Assembly (NCBI RefSeq): GCF_023373525.1
Contig: NZ_CP097218.1
Location: forward strand, 1,240,001-1,304,000
Length of the DNA: 64,000 bases
Source of the DNA: Brachybacterium kimchii
Lineage (GTDB): Bacteria; Actinomycetota; Actinomycetes; Actinomycetales; Dermabacteraceae
Direction: 5' to 3'
A model generated the notes under the pieces. It was not told the origin of the DNA, made no database searches, and saw only the letters and a program-made list of their open reading frames with translations. The translations under genes and the position numbers were made by a program. Positions 7,917 to 17,701 of the stretch are shown here, piece by piece. Each line of letters starts with the position of its first letter. Positions within the stretch are counted from its first letter, which is position 1.

Positions 7917-9389
7917 TCAGGACTCCTGGGTGCCGGAGGCGATGCGGTCGGCCTCGATCCGTGCGGACTCGGTGCCGTCGAGGTCTCCGATGCGGTGCAC
8001 GCGCAGGGTGTTCGTGGAGCCGTGGACCCCGGGGGGCGAGCCGGCGGCGACGATCACCAGGTCGTTCTTCTGCAGACCCTTGTGCTCGCGCAGCAGCTCG
8101 TCGACGACGAGGACCATCTCGTCCGTGTTCTTCTGCATCGGCACGAGGTGCGCCTCGATGCCCCAGGAGAGTGCGAGCTGGTGGCGCACGTGCTCGTACG
8201 GGGTGAGGGCGAGCAGGGGGATCGACGGGCGCAGGCGTGCGAGACGGCGCGCGGTGTCCCCCGACTCGGTGAAGGTGACCAGGTACTGGGCGGACAGCTG
8301 GCTGCCGATCTCCGCCGCCGCGCGGGTGATGGCGCCGCCGCGGGTGTGCGGGATGGTGCCCAGCGGGAGGATGCGGTCGGCGCCGTTCTCCTCCGTGTTG
8401 GTGACGATGCGCGCCATGGTGCGCACGGCCTCGAAGGGGTACTTGCCCACGCTGGTCTCGCCCGAGAGCATGACCGCGTCGGCCCCGTCGAGGATGGCGT
8501 TGGCGCAGTCCGAGGCCTCGGCGCGGGTGGGGCGCGGGCTCTCGATCATCGACTCGAGGACCTGTGTGGCCACGATGACGGGCTTGGCGTTGCGGCGGGC
8601 CAGCTCGATCGCGCGCTTCTGCACGAGCGGAACCTGCTCGAGCGGCAGCTCGACGCCGAGGTCGCCGCGGGCGACCATGATGCCGTCGAAGGCGCCGACG
8701 ATCGCGCGCAGCGCCCTCACGGCCTGGGGCTTCTCGATCTTGGCGATGACCGGGACCCGGCGGCCCTCCTCCTGCATGATCCGCAGGACGTCGTCCATGT
8801 CGTGCGCGTCGCGCACGAAGGACAGGGCGATCAGATCGGCGCCGAGGTTCAGGCCCCAGCGCAGGTCGTCGATGTCCTTCTCGCTCATGGCGGGGACCGA
8901 GACGGCCACGCCGGGCAGGTTGATGCCCTTGTGGTTCGAGACGGGCCCGGGGACCTCGACGACGGTGCGCACCTCGGTGTCGGACACGTCGGTCACGCGC
9001 ACCGACACTTTGCCGTCGTCGATCAGGAGGACGTCGCCGGGACGGCAGTCGCCGGGCAGGCCCTTGAAGGTCGTGGAGACGCGCTCCTTGGTGCCCTCGA
9101 CGTCCTCGGTGGTGATGGTGAACTCATCGCCCACCTCGAGGCGATGGGGGCCGTCGGCGAAGTTCCCGAGCCGGATCTTGGGTCCCTGGAGGTCGACGAG
9201 GACCGCGACGTTGCGCCCCAGGTCATCGGCTGCGCGGCGGATGTTCGCGTAGACCTTCTCGTGGTCGTCGTGGGTGCCGTGGCTCAGGTTCATCCTGGCC
9301 ACGTTCATCCCGGCGTCGATCAGCGTGCGGATCTGCTCATACGAGCTCGTCGCCGGGCCCAGTGTGCAGACGATCTTGGCTTTTCGCAT
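7917..9389 (-). CDS. pyk: Pyruvate kinase
   Basis: Encodes 490 residues. It converts phosphoenolpyruvate and ADP to pyruvate and ATP, the last step of glycolysis. The N-terminal TIM barrel begins AKIVCTLGPAT and has RMNLSHGTHDDH (phosphate and K+ site). The small B domain follows LVDLQGPKIRLG. The catalytic Lys lies in IAKIEKPQAV, and the metal and substrate ligands in MVARGDLGVELP and ATQVLESMI. The C-terminal regulatory domain is complete. The ATG is the only start matching the family N-terminus, although its upstream ribosome-binding site (GGGTTG) is weak. It is monocistronic, between the shared terminator and a 215-base spacer that separates it from gltD. Confidence 0.97.
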   Translation of the reverse strand: MRKAKIVCTLGPATSSYEQIRTLIDAGMNVARMNLSHGTHDDHEKVYANIRRAADDLGRNVAVLVDLQGPKIRLGNFADGPHRLEVGDEFTITTEDVEGTKERVSTTFKGLPGDCRPGDVLLIDDGKVSVRVTDVSDTEVRTVVEVPGPVSNHKGINLPGVAVSVPAMSEKDIDDLRWGLNLGADLIALSFVRDAHDMDDVLRIMQEEGRRVPVIAKIEKPQAVRALRAIVGAFDGIMVARGDLGVELPLEQVPLVQKRAIELARRNAKPVIVATQVLESMIESPRPTRAEASDCANAILDGADAVMLSGETSVGKYPFEAVRTMARIVTNTEENGADRILPLGTIPHTRGGAITRAAAEIGSQLSAQYLVTFTESGDTARRLARLRPSIPLLALTPYEHVRHQLALSWGIEAHLVPMQKNTDEMVLVVDELLREHKGLQKNDLVIVAAGSPPGVHGSTNTLRVHRIGDLDGTESARIEADRIASGTQES

Positions 9390-9496
9390 GTCAACCCATC
9401 TATCGGAGGTAAGTGGGGGCGCGCATCCCCGTCGCAGCGGGGTGCATCCGGGCAACGCGCTGCCACGGGTCGCACCGCTGTGATCCGTCGCCGTCC

Positions 9497-9502
9497 AGTG
9501 TA
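9497..9502 (-). promoter_or_regulatory. Candidate -10 element for pyk
   Basis: TACACT on the minus strand in the pyk-gltD spacer, giving a leader of about 100 bases. No convincing -35 lies 17 bases upstream. Confidence 0.3.
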
Positions 9503-9604
9503 CTGTCCGCGCGGCGGAGCCGGGCGGTGCGACCGGCCAGCGGTCGGAGCACGGGCGAACGATCCGGGGCAGCGCGCCCGGCGCGACCGCCGACGGCCTC
9601 CGGG

Positions 9605-11083
9605 TCAGACGGACAGGGCCCGGGCGTGGGGCTCGACGGGCTGCGGGAGGGCCGTGGATCCCATCAGGTGGGCGTCCACGGCGGCCGCGCACGAGCGGCC
9701 CTCGGCGATCGCCCAGACGATGAGGCTCTGCCCGCGTGCGCAGTCGCCCGCGGTGAACACGCCGTCGGCGCTCGTGCGCCAGGTCTCGTCGTGCACGATG
9801 CTGCCGCGGTCGTCGAGCGCGACGCCGGCCTCCTCGAGCGCTCCCTCGCGGCGCGGGCCGGTGAAGCCCATCGCGATGAGGACGAGCTGGGCGGGAAGGA
9901 CCTTCTCGGTGCCCGGCGTGGGAACGCGGCGGCCGTCCTGGACGCTCGTGCGCGCCACCCGGATGCCGGTGACCGCGCCGTCCTCGCCGACCTCGAAGCC
10001 GGTCGTGGAGGCGAGGTAGCTGCGCTCGCCTCCTTCCTCGTGGGAGCCGGTGACCTCGAAGAGCACGGGGTGCGTGGGCCAGGGGTGGGCCTCGTCGCGC
10101 TCGGTGGGCGGCTGGTAGCCGATCGCGAGCGTGGTGACGGAGCGGGCGCCCTGGCGCAGGGCGGTGCCCAGGCAGTCGGCGCCGGTGTCGCCGCCGCCGA
10201 TGACGATGACGTCCTTGCCCTCGGCGCTGATCTGGTCGGCGACCTCGTCGCCCTCGACCCGGCGGTTCGCCTGGGTGAGGTACTCCATGGCGGGGTGGAT
10301 GCCGGCGGCCTCGCGCCCGGGCACCGGGAGCTCGCGCGGGATCTGCGAACCGGTCGCGAGCACGACGGCGTCGAAGCGGCGGCGCAGCTGCTCCATGCTG
10401 ATCGCGCCCTCGTCGTCGCCGCCCACGTCCACTCCGGTGCGGAAGCGGGTGCCCTCGGCGCGCATCTGCTCGAGGCGGCGGTCCACGTGGCGCTTCTCGA
10501 GCTTGAACTCGGGGATGCCGTAGCGCAGCAGTCCGCCGATGCGGTCGTCGCGCTCGAGGACCACCACGGAGTGGCCGGCGCGCGTGAGCTGCTGCGCGGC
10601 GGCGAGGCCCGCGGGCCCGGAGCCGACGACGGCGACCGAGCGGCCGGTCTGACGCTCGGGCTCCTGGGGCGTCACCCAGCCCTCGTCGAAGGCGCGATCG
10701 ATGATCGAGACCTCGATGTTCTTGATGGTCACGGGCGGCTGGTTGATGCCGAGCACGCAGCTGGACTCGCACGGGGCGGGGCAGGCGCGTCCGGTGAACT
10801 CGGGGAAGTTGTTGGTCGCGTGCAGGCGCTCGGAGGCGTCCCGCCAGTCCTCGCGGTAGACCAGCTCGTTCCACTCGGGGATCAGATTGCCCAGCGGGCA
10901 GCCCTGGTGGCAGAAGGCGATGCCGCAGTCCATGCAGCGGCCCGCCTGGCGGGAGACGACGCCGAGCCGACCCTGCTCGCGGGACTCGTAGACCTCGCGC
11001 CAGTCCATGAGGCGCAGGGGCACGGGCCGACGCGTAGGCAGCTCGCGGTCGCGGGTCTTCAGGAAGCCGCGGGGATCAGCCAT
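9605..11083 (-). CDS. gltD: Glutamate synthase (NADPH) small subunit
   Basis: Encodes 492 residues. The N-terminal iron-sulfur domain has CMDCGIAFCHQGCPLG and CPAPCESSC, the Cys sets that bind the 4Fe-4S clusters. An FAD-binding Rossmann motif follows (VAVVGSGPAGLAAAQQL), then an NADPH-binding one (DVIVIGGGDTGADC). The subunit oxidises NADPH and passes electrons through its clusters to GltB for conversion of glutamine and 2-oxoglutarate to two glutamates. Its ATG lies 8 bases inside the end of gltB, so the pair is translationally coupled, matching 1:1 complex assembly. The C-terminus (FTAGDCARGQSLIVWAI) has the FAD-closing motif. Confidence 0.97.
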   Translation of the reverse strand: MADPRGFLKTRDRELPTRRPVPLRLMDWREVYESREQGRLGVVSRQAGRCMDCGIAFCHQGCPLGNLIPEWNELVYREDWRDASERLHATNNFPEFTGRACPAPCESSCVLGINQPPVTIKNIEVSIIDRAFDEGWVTPQEPERQTGRSVAVVGSGPAGLAAAQQLTRAGHSVVVLERDDRIGGLLRYGIPEFKLEKRHVDRRLEQMRAEGTRFRTGVDVGGDDEGAISMEQLRRRFDAVVLATGSQIPRELPVPGREAAGIHPAMEYLTQANRRVEGDEVADQISAEGKDVIVIGGGDTGADCLGTALRQGARSVTTLAIGYQPPTERDEAHPWPTHPVLFEVTGSHEEGGERSYLASTTGFEVGEDGAVTGIRVARTSVQDGRRVPTPGTEKVLPAQLVLIAMGFTGPRREGALEEAGVALDDRGSIVHDETWRTSADGVFTAGDCARGQSLIVWAIAEGRSCAAAVDAHLMGSTALPQPVEPHARALSV

Positions 11084-14000
11084 GGGAACCCTCCAGGATC
11101 TCGTTCCACACCTCGTGGGAATCGGGGTCGATGCCGGCCTCCTGGGCGCGGTCTCGGATCTCGGTGACGCGCAGGAACGCGCGGGGGGCGATCTCGACGA
11201 GGCGCGAGATCAGGTCGTCCTCGTCCGCCAGCAGCGCGTGGGCCCGGTCGGAGCCGGTGCGCCGGGCGTGCTCGCGCACGGCCTCGAGCACGAACTCGCG
11301 GTGGTCCTCGCGCACGGGCGTGATCTCGAAGGTCGCGGCGTCGGCGGGGTTGAGGTCGCTCTCGTCGAGGTCGAGGACGAACAGGGTGCCGCCGCTCATG
11401 CCGGCGCCGAGGTTCCTGCCGGTCGCGCCGAGGATGACGACGGCGCCGCCGGTCATGTACTCCGCGCCGTGGTCGCCGATGCCCTCGACGACCATCGTGG
11501 CGCCGGAGTTGCGCACGCCGAAGCGCTCCCCCGCGGCGCCGGCGAGGAACAGCTTGCCGCTGGTCGCGCCGTAGCCGCAGGTGTTGCCGGCGATGGTCGC
11601 GGAGGTCAGCGACGACGGGGTGCCCTCGCCGTGGCCGATCGCGACCACGCCGCCGGAGAGGCCCTTGGCGACGTAGTCGTTGGCGTCGCCCGTGAGCTCC
11701 ATGGTGATGCCGCGCGGCAGGAAGGCGCCGAGCGACTGGCCGCCGGTGCCCTCGAGCTCGAGGCGGATGGTGTCCTCGGGCAGCCCCTCGGCGCGGTGGC
11801 GCCGGGTGACCTCGTGGCCCAGCTGGGTGCCGACGGTGCGCTGGACGTTGCGGACGCGATCGCGGATGACGACGGCCTCCCCGCGCTCGAGCGCGGGCTC
11901 GGCGGCGGCGATCCAGGGGACGTCGGCCGCCTTCTCCAGGGAGTGGTCCTGACCGCGCATGCGGCGCACGTGGTCGCCCGCGAAGACCTCGGGGGCGGCG
12001 AGCACCGGCGCGAGGTCGAGGCCCTGCTGCTTGAAGTGGCGGCGGGCGTCCTCGACGTCGAGCAGGTCGATGCGGCCGACGGCCTCGTCGAGCGAGCGCA
12101 GTCCGAGGGAGGCGAGGTGCTCGCGGACCTGCTCGGCGATGTACTCGAAGAAGGTGACCACGAAGTCGGCCTGCCCGGTGAAGCGCGCACGCAGCTCGGG
12201 GTTCTGGGTGGCCACGCCCACGGGGCAGGTGTCCAGGTGGCACACGCGCATCATGATGCAGCCGGAGACCACGAGCGGGGCGGTCGCGAAGCCGAACTCC
12301 TCGGCGCCCAGGAGCGCGCCGATGATGACGTCGCGCCCTGTCTTCATCTGCCCGTCGACCTGCACGGTGATGCGGTCCCGCAGGCCGTTGAGCAGCAGGG
12401 TCTGCTGGGTCTCGGCGAGGCCGAGCTCCCAGGGGGTGCCCGCGTGCTTGAGGGAGTTCAGGGGGCTCGCGCCGGTTCCGCCGTCGTGCCCGGAGACCAG
12501 GACGACGTCGGCGTGGGCCTTGGAGACGCCCGCGGCGACCGTGCCCACGCCGAAGCGGGACACGAGCTTCACGTGGACGCGGGCCGCAGGGTTAGCGGAC
12601 TTCGCGTCGTGGATGAGCTGGGCGAGGTCCTCGATCGAATAGATGTCGTGGTGCGGCGGCGGCGAGATGAGGCCGATGCCGGGCGTGGAGTGCCGGGTGC
12701 GGGCGATCCACGGGTAGACCTTCTCCGGGGGCAGCTGGCCGCCCTCGCCGGGCTTCGCGCCCTGCGCCATCTTGATCTGGATGTCGCGCGCGAAGGTCAG
12801 GTACTCGCTGGTCACGCCGAAGCGGCCCGAGGCGATCTGCTTGATGGCGCTGTTGCGCTCGGCATCATGGAGGCGGTCGGGCTCCTCTCCGCCCTCCCCC
12901 GAGTTCGACATGCCGCCCAGGCGGTTCATGGCGATCGCGAGGGTCTCGTGGGCCTCGCGGGAGATCGAGCCGTAGCTCATCGCTCCGGTCATGAACCGCT
13001 TCACGATCGAGGAGACCGGCTCGACCTCCTCCAGCGGCACCGGGGAGGCCTCGTCCGTGCGCAGGCGCATGAGGCCCCGCAGGGTCATCAGCTGCGTGGA
13101 CTGGTCGTCGACGAGCTCGGTGTAGCGGCGGAACTCCTCGTACTGCCGCGAGCGCGTGGAGTGCTGGAGGCGGAACACCGTCTCAGGCGTGAACAGGTGC
13201 GGCGGACCCTCGCGGCGCCACTGGTACTCCCCGCCGACGTCGAGGCGGCGGTGGGCGTTGCGCAGGCCGTCTCGCGGATAGGCGAGGGCGTGGCGGGAGG
13301 CGTTCTCCTCGGCGATGACGTCGAGCCCGATGCCGTCGATGCGGCTGGTGGTGCCCGGGAAGAACCGCTCGACGAGCTCGCGCGAGAGGCCCACGGCCTC
13401 GAAGAGCTGGCTGCCGCGGTAGGAGGCGACCGTCGAGATGCCCATCTTCGACATGATCTTCAGGACGCCCTTGGCGAGGGCCTGCAGGAGGTTCGCGACC
13501 GCCTGCTCGCCGCTGATGTCGCCGACGACCCCTCGACCGACGAGGTCCTCGGCGCTCTCCATGGCGAGATAGGGGTTCACGGCGCTCGCGCCGTAGGCGA
13601 TGAGCAGCGCGACGTGGTGGACCTCGCGCACGTCGCCCGCCTCGACCAGGAGGGCGGCGCGGGTGCGCCGGCCGGTGCGGATGAGGTGGTGCTGCACGGC
13701 GCTCGTGAGCAGCAGCGAGGGGATCGGGGCGAGCTCGGCGTTGGAGTCGCGGTCGGAGAGCACGAGGAAGGTCGCGCCGTCGTCGATCGCGCGCACCGCC
13801 TCCTCGCAGATCTCCTGGATGCGCTCCTCGAGGGCGGAGGCTCCCCCGCTCACGCGGTACAGGCCGCGCAGGCGGGTGGTGTGGAAGTCCGCGGTCCCGG
13901 GATCGGAGTCGATGGTGAGGATCCGGGCGAGCTGCTCGTTGTCGATGACGGGCGCGGGCAGGGACAGCTGGCGCGCGTGCAGCGCGGTCGCGTCCAGCAG

Positions 14001-15644
14001 GTTGCGCGACTCGCCGATCGCGACTCCCAGACTGGTGACCACGGCTTCGCGGATCGAGTCGAGCGGCGGATTCGTGACCTGGGCGAACTGCTGGGTGAAG
14101 TAGTCGAAGAGCAGGCGCGGGCGGTCCGAGAGGACGGCCGTGGGGGTGTCGGTGCCCATCGCCCCGATGGGCTCGGCGCCCTTGGCCGCCATCGGACCGA
14201 GCAGGATGCGCAGCTCCTCCTCGGAGTACCCGAAGGTCTGCTGGCGGCGCACCACGGAGGAGCGCGAGTGCCAGATGGGCTCGCGCTGCGGGAGATCGGC
14301 GATGTCGACCTTCTGCTCGGAGAGCCAGCGCCGCCAGGGGCGGCTCGCGACGACCTCGTCCTTGACCTCGTGGGAGGTGAGCACGCGACCGCCGACCAGG
14401 TCGACGGCGAACATCTCGCCGGGGGCGACACGACCCTTGCGTGCGACGTGCTCGGGCTCCATCTCGATCATGCCGGCCTCGGAGCCGAGGACCACCAGGC
14501 CCTCGTCGCTCACCCAGTAGCGCAGCGGCCGCAGGCCGTTGCGGTCGAGCTTCGCGCCCACCATGTCGCCGTCGGTGAAGACGAGCGCGGCGGGGCCGTC
14601 CCAGGGCTCCTGGATCATCGCGTGGAACTCGTAGAACGCCCGCAGGTCGGGGTCCATCGAGGTGTCGTTCTCCCAGGGCTCCGGGACCAGCATCATCATC
14701 GCGTGGGGAACGGAGCGGCCCGCGAGGTTCAGCAGCTCGAGGGCCTCGTCGAGGCTCGCGGAGTCCGAGGCGCCGGCCGAGTTCACGGGCAGCAGGCGGC
14801 CCAGGTCCTCGCCGAACAGTGGCGAGGCCAGGCGCCCCTCCGCCGCGCGCAGGCGGTTGCGGTTACCGACCACGGTGTTGATCTCGCCGTTGTGGGCGAG
14901 CATCCGGAAGGGGTGCGCGAGCGGCCAGGCGGGGAAGGTGTTGGTCGAGAAGCGCGAGTGGACGATCGCGACGGTCGACTCGAGGCGCGGATCGCGCAGG
15001 TCGGGGTAGAACTCGCCGAGCTGCGTGGTGGTGAGCATGCCCTTGTAGACGAGCGTGCGCGTGGACAGGCTCGCGAAATAGGCGCCCGTGGAGTGCTCGA
15101 CGCGGCGGCGCACGGCGAAGGCGGCGCGCTCGAGATCGAGTCCCGTGCGCTCGTGCGCGGCGTCCTCGAGGATCACCTGCGCGAAGTGCGGCTGCGCGGC
15201 GCGGGCGCTGGGGCCGACGAGGCCGTCGACCACGGGCACGTCGCGCCACATGATCGCGCGCAGGCCCTCGTCCTCGGCGATGCGCTCGACGCGCTCCACC
15301 TCGAGGGCGCGCGCATCGGGGTCCTGGGCGAGGAAGGCCTGGCCGACGGCGTAGGCGCCCGGCGCGGGGAGCTCGGCCCCGGCCTCGGCCGCCGCGTCGG
15401 AGAGGAAGCGGTGGGGCACCTGCAGGAGGATCCCGGCGCCGTCGCCGGTGGTCTCCTCGGCGCCGACGGCACCGCGGTGGTCGAGGTTCTCGAGCGCCGT
15501 GAGCGCGTGCTCGATGATGACGTGCCCGGGGGTGCGGCGCGTAGTGGCGATCATGGCGACGCCGCAGGCGTCGTGCTCGTCCTCGGGGCTGTACAGGCCG
15601 GTGGCCGGGGGCTGCGCGGAGAACCGCGAACGCAGGGGGATCAT
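11076..15644 (-). CDS. gltB: Glutamate synthase (NADPH) large subunit
   Basis: Encodes 1522 residues, full length. The start gives a 26-residue propeptide before DACGVAM, so Cys27 becomes the N-terminal nucleophile of the type II glutaminase domain after cleavage. The central domain and FMN-binding synthase domain follow, with GEGGEEPDRL, MAQGAKPGEGGQLP and the 3Fe-4S Cys set in MMRVCHLDTCPVGVATQ. The C-terminal GXGXG beta-helix has repeats such as GEGTPSSLT, GNTCGYGATSGKLF and GDHGAEYMTGG. Glutamine is hydrolysed in the glutaminase site, and ammonia tunnels to the FMN site. AAGGA lies 6 bases before the ATG; longer upstream starts lack family similarity. It heads the gltBD operon. Confidence 0.97.
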   Translation of the reverse strand: MIPLRSRFSAQPPATGLYSPEDEHDACGVAMIATTRRTPGHVIIEHALTALENLDHRGAVGAEETTGDGAGILLQVPHRFLSDAAAEAGAELPAPGAYAVGQAFLAQDPDARALEVERVERIAEDEGLRAIMWRDVPVVDGLVGPSARAAQPHFAQVILEDAAHERTGLDLERAAFAVRRRVEHSTGAYFASLSTRTLVYKGMLTTTQLGEFYPDLRDPRLESTVAIVHSRFSTNTFPAWPLAHPFRMLAHNGEINTVVGNRNRLRAAEGRLASPLFGEDLGRLLPVNSAGASDSASLDEALELLNLAGRSVPHAMMMLVPEPWENDTSMDPDLRAFYEFHAMIQEPWDGPAALVFTDGDMVGAKLDRNGLRPLRYWVSDEGLVVLGSEAGMIEMEPEHVARKGRVAPGEMFAVDLVGGRVLTSHEVKDEVVASRPWRRWLSEQKVDIADLPQREPIWHSRSSVVRRQQTFGYSEEELRILLGPMAAKGAEPIGAMGTDTPTAVLSDRPRLLFDYFTQQFAQVTNPPLDSIREAVVTSLGVAIGESRNLLDATALHARQLSLPAPVIDNEQLARILTIDSDPGTADFHTTRLRGLYRVSGGASALEERIQEICEEAVRAIDDGATFLVLSDRDSNAELAPIPSLLLTSAVQHHLIRTGRRTRAALLVEAGDVREVHHVALLIAYGASAVNPYLAMESAEDLVGRGVVGDISGEQAVANLLQALAKGVLKIMSKMGISTVASYRGSQLFEAVGLSRELVERFFPGTTSRIDGIGLDVIAEENASRHALAYPRDGLRNAHRRLDVGGEYQWRREGPPHLFTPETVFRLQHSTRSRQYEEFRRYTELVDDQSTQLMTLRGLMRLRTDEASPVPLEEVEPVSSIVKRFMTGAMSYGSISREAHETLAIAMNRLGGMSNSGEGGEEPDRLHDAERNSAIKQIASGRFGVTSEYLTFARDIQIKMAQGAKPGEGGQLPPEKVYPWIARTRHSTPGIGLISPPPHHDIYSIEDLAQLIHDAKSANPAARVHVKLVSRFGVGTVAAGVSKAHADVVLVSGHDGGTGASPLNSLKHAGTPWELGLAETQQTLLLNGLRDRITVQVDGQMKTGRDVIIGALLGAEEFGFATAPLVVSGCIMMRVCHLDTCPVGVATQNPELRARFTGQADFVVTFFEYIAEQVREHLASLGLRSLDEAVGRIDLLDVEDARRHFKQQGLDLAPVLAAPEVFAGDHVRRMRGQDHSLEKAADVPWIAAAEPALERGEAVVIRDRVRNVQRTVGTQLGHEVTRRHRAEGLPEDTIRLELEGTGGQSLGAFLPRGITMELTGDANDYVAKGLSGGVVAIGHGEGTPSSLTSATIAGNTCGYGATSGKLFLAGAAGERFGVRNSGATMVVEGIGDHGAEYMTGGAVVILGATGRNLGAGMSGGTLFVLDLDESDLNPADAATFEITPVREDHREFVLEAVREHARRTGSDRAHALLADEDDLISRLVEIAPRAFLRVTEIRDRAQEAGIDPDSHEVWNEILEGSHG

Positions 15645-15750
15645 GGGCGTTCCTTCCGGGGCCGGTGCTGTGGACCGTGGCCCGCAGAGGGGCCGCGACG
15701 CGGGTCCCGGAGGGCAGGGGGCCGCCCGGGGCCCCGATTGCCGTCGGGAC

Positions 15751-15756
15751 AGCGTA
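15751..15756 (-). promoter_or_regulatory. Candidate promoter of gltBD
   Basis: TACGCT as -10 with TTCCGC 17 bases upstream as a poor -35, on the minus strand about 107 bases before the gltB start. The 195-base lgt-gltB spacer holds this and the lgt terminator, and nothing else that I recognise. Confidence 0.3.
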
Positions 15757-15800
15757 CTGCCTGCGTCCGTCGTGCGGAATCTCAGCAGTCGCATCGTGAG

Positions 15801-15835
15801 ACGCCCGTCCGCCGGGCGTGCGCCCCGCGGGGCGC
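15801..15835 (-). terminator. Paired hairpins after lgt
   Basis: ACGCCCG/CGGGCGT with a 5-base loop, followed directly by the 16-base palindrome GCGCCCCGCGGGGCGC, 4 bases past the lgt stop. It probably ends the long trp-lgt transcript. Confidence 0.55.
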
Positions 15836-15839
15836 CGGG

Positions 15840-16826
15840 TCAGTCGCGGCGCCTGCGCCGCCCGCGGCGCGCATCGGGGGCGACGGTCCGCTCGACACCG
15901 TCGGCACCGTCAGCGGCCGACGGGTCCGCGGGGGCCGACCCCTCCGCGGAGGCCGACGGGCCCGCCGGCGACGCGACGGGCAGGGTCCACGAGCCGTCGG
16001 CCGCGAGGACCTCTCCCCCGCGCCGCCGCCTGCGCCGGGTGAGCACCACGAGCACGACGATCGCGACCACGAGGACGACGAGGGCCAGCACGGTGTGGAT
16101 GCGCAGCGGGCCGATCATCGCCACGGGCTCGGTGCGCATGGCGTCGATCCAGGCGCGGCCGGCCGAGTAGATCGCGGCGTAGAGCCAGAACACGCGGCCC
16201 CCGCCCAGCTGCAGTCGCTTCGCGATCGCGAGCAGCACGACCACGCCGATGAGGTTCCACAGCAGCTCGTAGAGGAACGTCGGATGGTAGGTGCCGGGCA
16301 CGCAGCCGGGGATGGTGCCGCCGTTCTGGACGCAGGAGATGTCCAGTCCCCACGGCAGAGTCGTCGGCGGGCCGAACAGCTCCTGGTTGAACCAGTTGCC
16401 CAGACGGCCGATCGCCTGGGCGACCATGAGGGTCGGTGCGATCGTGTCCGCGAGCGCCACGAAGGAGATGCCCTTGCGGCGGGCCATGAACCACACGGCC
16501 ACGGCCCCGCCGGCGACGGCGCCGTAGATCGCGAGGCCGCCCTGCCAGATCTTGAGCACGTCCAGGAGGTTCCCGTCGGCCCCGAAGTAGGGGGCGGGAG
16601 AGGAGAGCACGTGCCAGATGCGCGCGCCGATGATGCCGGCGACGACGGCGGCGAAGACGATGTCGAACATGTCCTCGCCCTTGCCCCCGCGAGACTCCCA
16701 GCGCTTGGTGGCCCACCAGAGGGCGACGCCGATGCCGGCGAGGATGCACAGGGCGTAGAAGTGGATCTCCAGGGGGCCCAGGTGGATCGCGGAGATCGTG
16801 GGGCTGGGGATGTCGGCGAGGATCAT
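15840..16826 (-). CDS. lgt: Prolipoprotein diacylglyceryl transferase
   Basis: Encodes 328 residues. It transfers diacylglycerol from phosphatidylglycerol to the lipobox Cys of prolipoproteins, the first step of lipoprotein maturation in the membrane. About seven transmembrane segments are visible. The Lgt signature GRLGNWFNQELFG contains the essential Arg/Asn/Glu, and HPTFLYE and RIWHV are also conserved. After the last membrane segment there is a poly-Arg patch and a roughly 60-residue Ala/Pro/Ser-rich cytoplasmic tail, an actinobacterial style of extension. Its ATG overlaps the trpA stop by 4 bases (ATGA), so it is the last gene of the trp chain. Actinobacteria often place lgt after trpA. 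Confidence 0.95.
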   Translation of the reverse strand: MILADIPSPTISAIHLGPLEIHFYALCILAGIGVALWWATKRWESRGGKGEDMFDIVFAAVVAGIIGARIWHVLSSPAPYFGADGNLLDVLKIWQGGLAIYGAVAGGAVAVWFMARRKGISFVALADTIAPTLMVAQAIGRLGNWFNQELFGPPTTLPWGLDISCVQNGGTIPGCVPGTYHPTFLYELLWNLIGVVVLLAIAKRLQLGGGRVFWLYAAIYSAGRAWIDAMRTEPVAMIGPLRIHTVLALVVLVVAIVVLVVLTRRRRRRGGEVLAADGSWTLPVASPAGPSASAEGSAPADPSAADGADGVERTVAPDARRGRRRRRD

Positions 16827-17701
16827 GCGCGCACTCCGCTCCGGGCGCTCTCGACGCCCTCGCGCAGCTCCCGCGCCTTCGCCGCGAGGCGTGGCATGGG
16901 CACAGCGGCATCGAGGGAGGCCTCCGCCCCGGGGTCCGCCCCGTCGGCTCCCGCCGCGGCGAGGTCCTCCATGAGCGCCTTGACGAAGGCCGATCCGACG
17001 ATGACGCCGTCGGCGTAGGCGCCGACCTCCGCCGCCTGGGTCCCGGTGGAGACGCCGAGGCCGACGCAGACGTTGCGGGCGCCCGCGGCGCGGGTGCGCT
17101 CGACGAGCCCCCGGGTGGCCTCGCCGACGGAGTCGCGGGTGCCGGTCACGCCCATGGTCGAGGCGGCGTACACGAAGCCGGACGCGTGGGAGACGACGTG
17201 CGAGAGTCGCTCGCGCGGGGAGCTGGGGGCCACGAGGAACACGCGGTCCAGCCCCTCCTCCTCGCTCGCGGCGAGCCAGTCCCCTGCCTCGTCGGGGATG
17301 AGGTCGGGGGTGATGAGCCCGGCGCCGCCCGCGGCGGCGAGGCGCTGCGCGAAGGAGGCGACGCCCTGCGCGAGGACGGGGTTCCAGTAGGTCATCACGA
17401 GGACGGCCGCGCCGCTCCCCCGCAGCGCCTCGACGGCCTCGAGGACGTGGTGGGTGCGGGTGCCGCCGGCCAGCGCCGCGGTCGCGGCCTGCTGGATGAC
17501 GGGCCCGTCCATCACGGGGTCGGAGTAGGGCAGCCCCAGCTCGAGCACGTCGACGCCGTTGTCCACCAGGGTGCGCGCCGCCTGGATGCAGCGCTCCTGA
17601 TCGGGGAAGCCGACGGGCAGGTAGCCGACGAGCGCGGGGCGGCCCTCCTCGCGCGTGCGCTCGAGGACGTCTCCGGCCCGCAGCCGCGCAGTGGTGCTCA
17701 T
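16823..17701 (-). CDS. trpA: Tryptophan synthase alpha subunit
   Basis: Encodes 292 residues. It cleaves indole-3-glycerol phosphate to indole and glyceraldehyde 3-phosphate. The TIM barrel shows the signature [15 protein letters not shown], with catalytic Glu54 and Asp65 (equivalent to Glu49 and Asp60 of Salmonella), the phosphate-binding loop GLGVSTG, and VIVGSAFV. The C-terminus is about 25 residues longer than the enteric enzyme and rich in Ala/Asp. Start and stop overlap trpB and lgt by 4 bases each, giving strict co-translation with its beta partner. Confidence 0.97.
   Translation of the reverse strand: MSTTARLRAGDVLERTREEGRPALVGYLPVGFPDQERCIQAARTLVDNGVDVLELGLPYSDPVMDGPVIQQAATAALAGGTRTHHVLEAVEALRGSGAAVLVMTYWNPVLAQGVASFAQRLAAAGGAGLITPDLIPDEAGDWLAASEEEGLDRVFLVAPSSPRERLSHVVSHASGFVYAASTMGVTGTRDSVGEATRGLVERTRAAGARNVCVGLGVSTGTQAAEVGAYADGVIVGSAFVKALMEDLAAAGADGADPGAEASLDAAVPMPRLAAKARELREGVESARSGVRA

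Noticed and set aside
11007-17018. A 2003-codon open frame on the plus strand across gltB, lgt and trpA
   Set aside because: It is antisense to well-supported genes. Long opposite-strand frames are expected in 73% GC coding sequence because stop codons are scarce, and its product is low-complexity Arg/Gly/Ala/Leu without family signatures.
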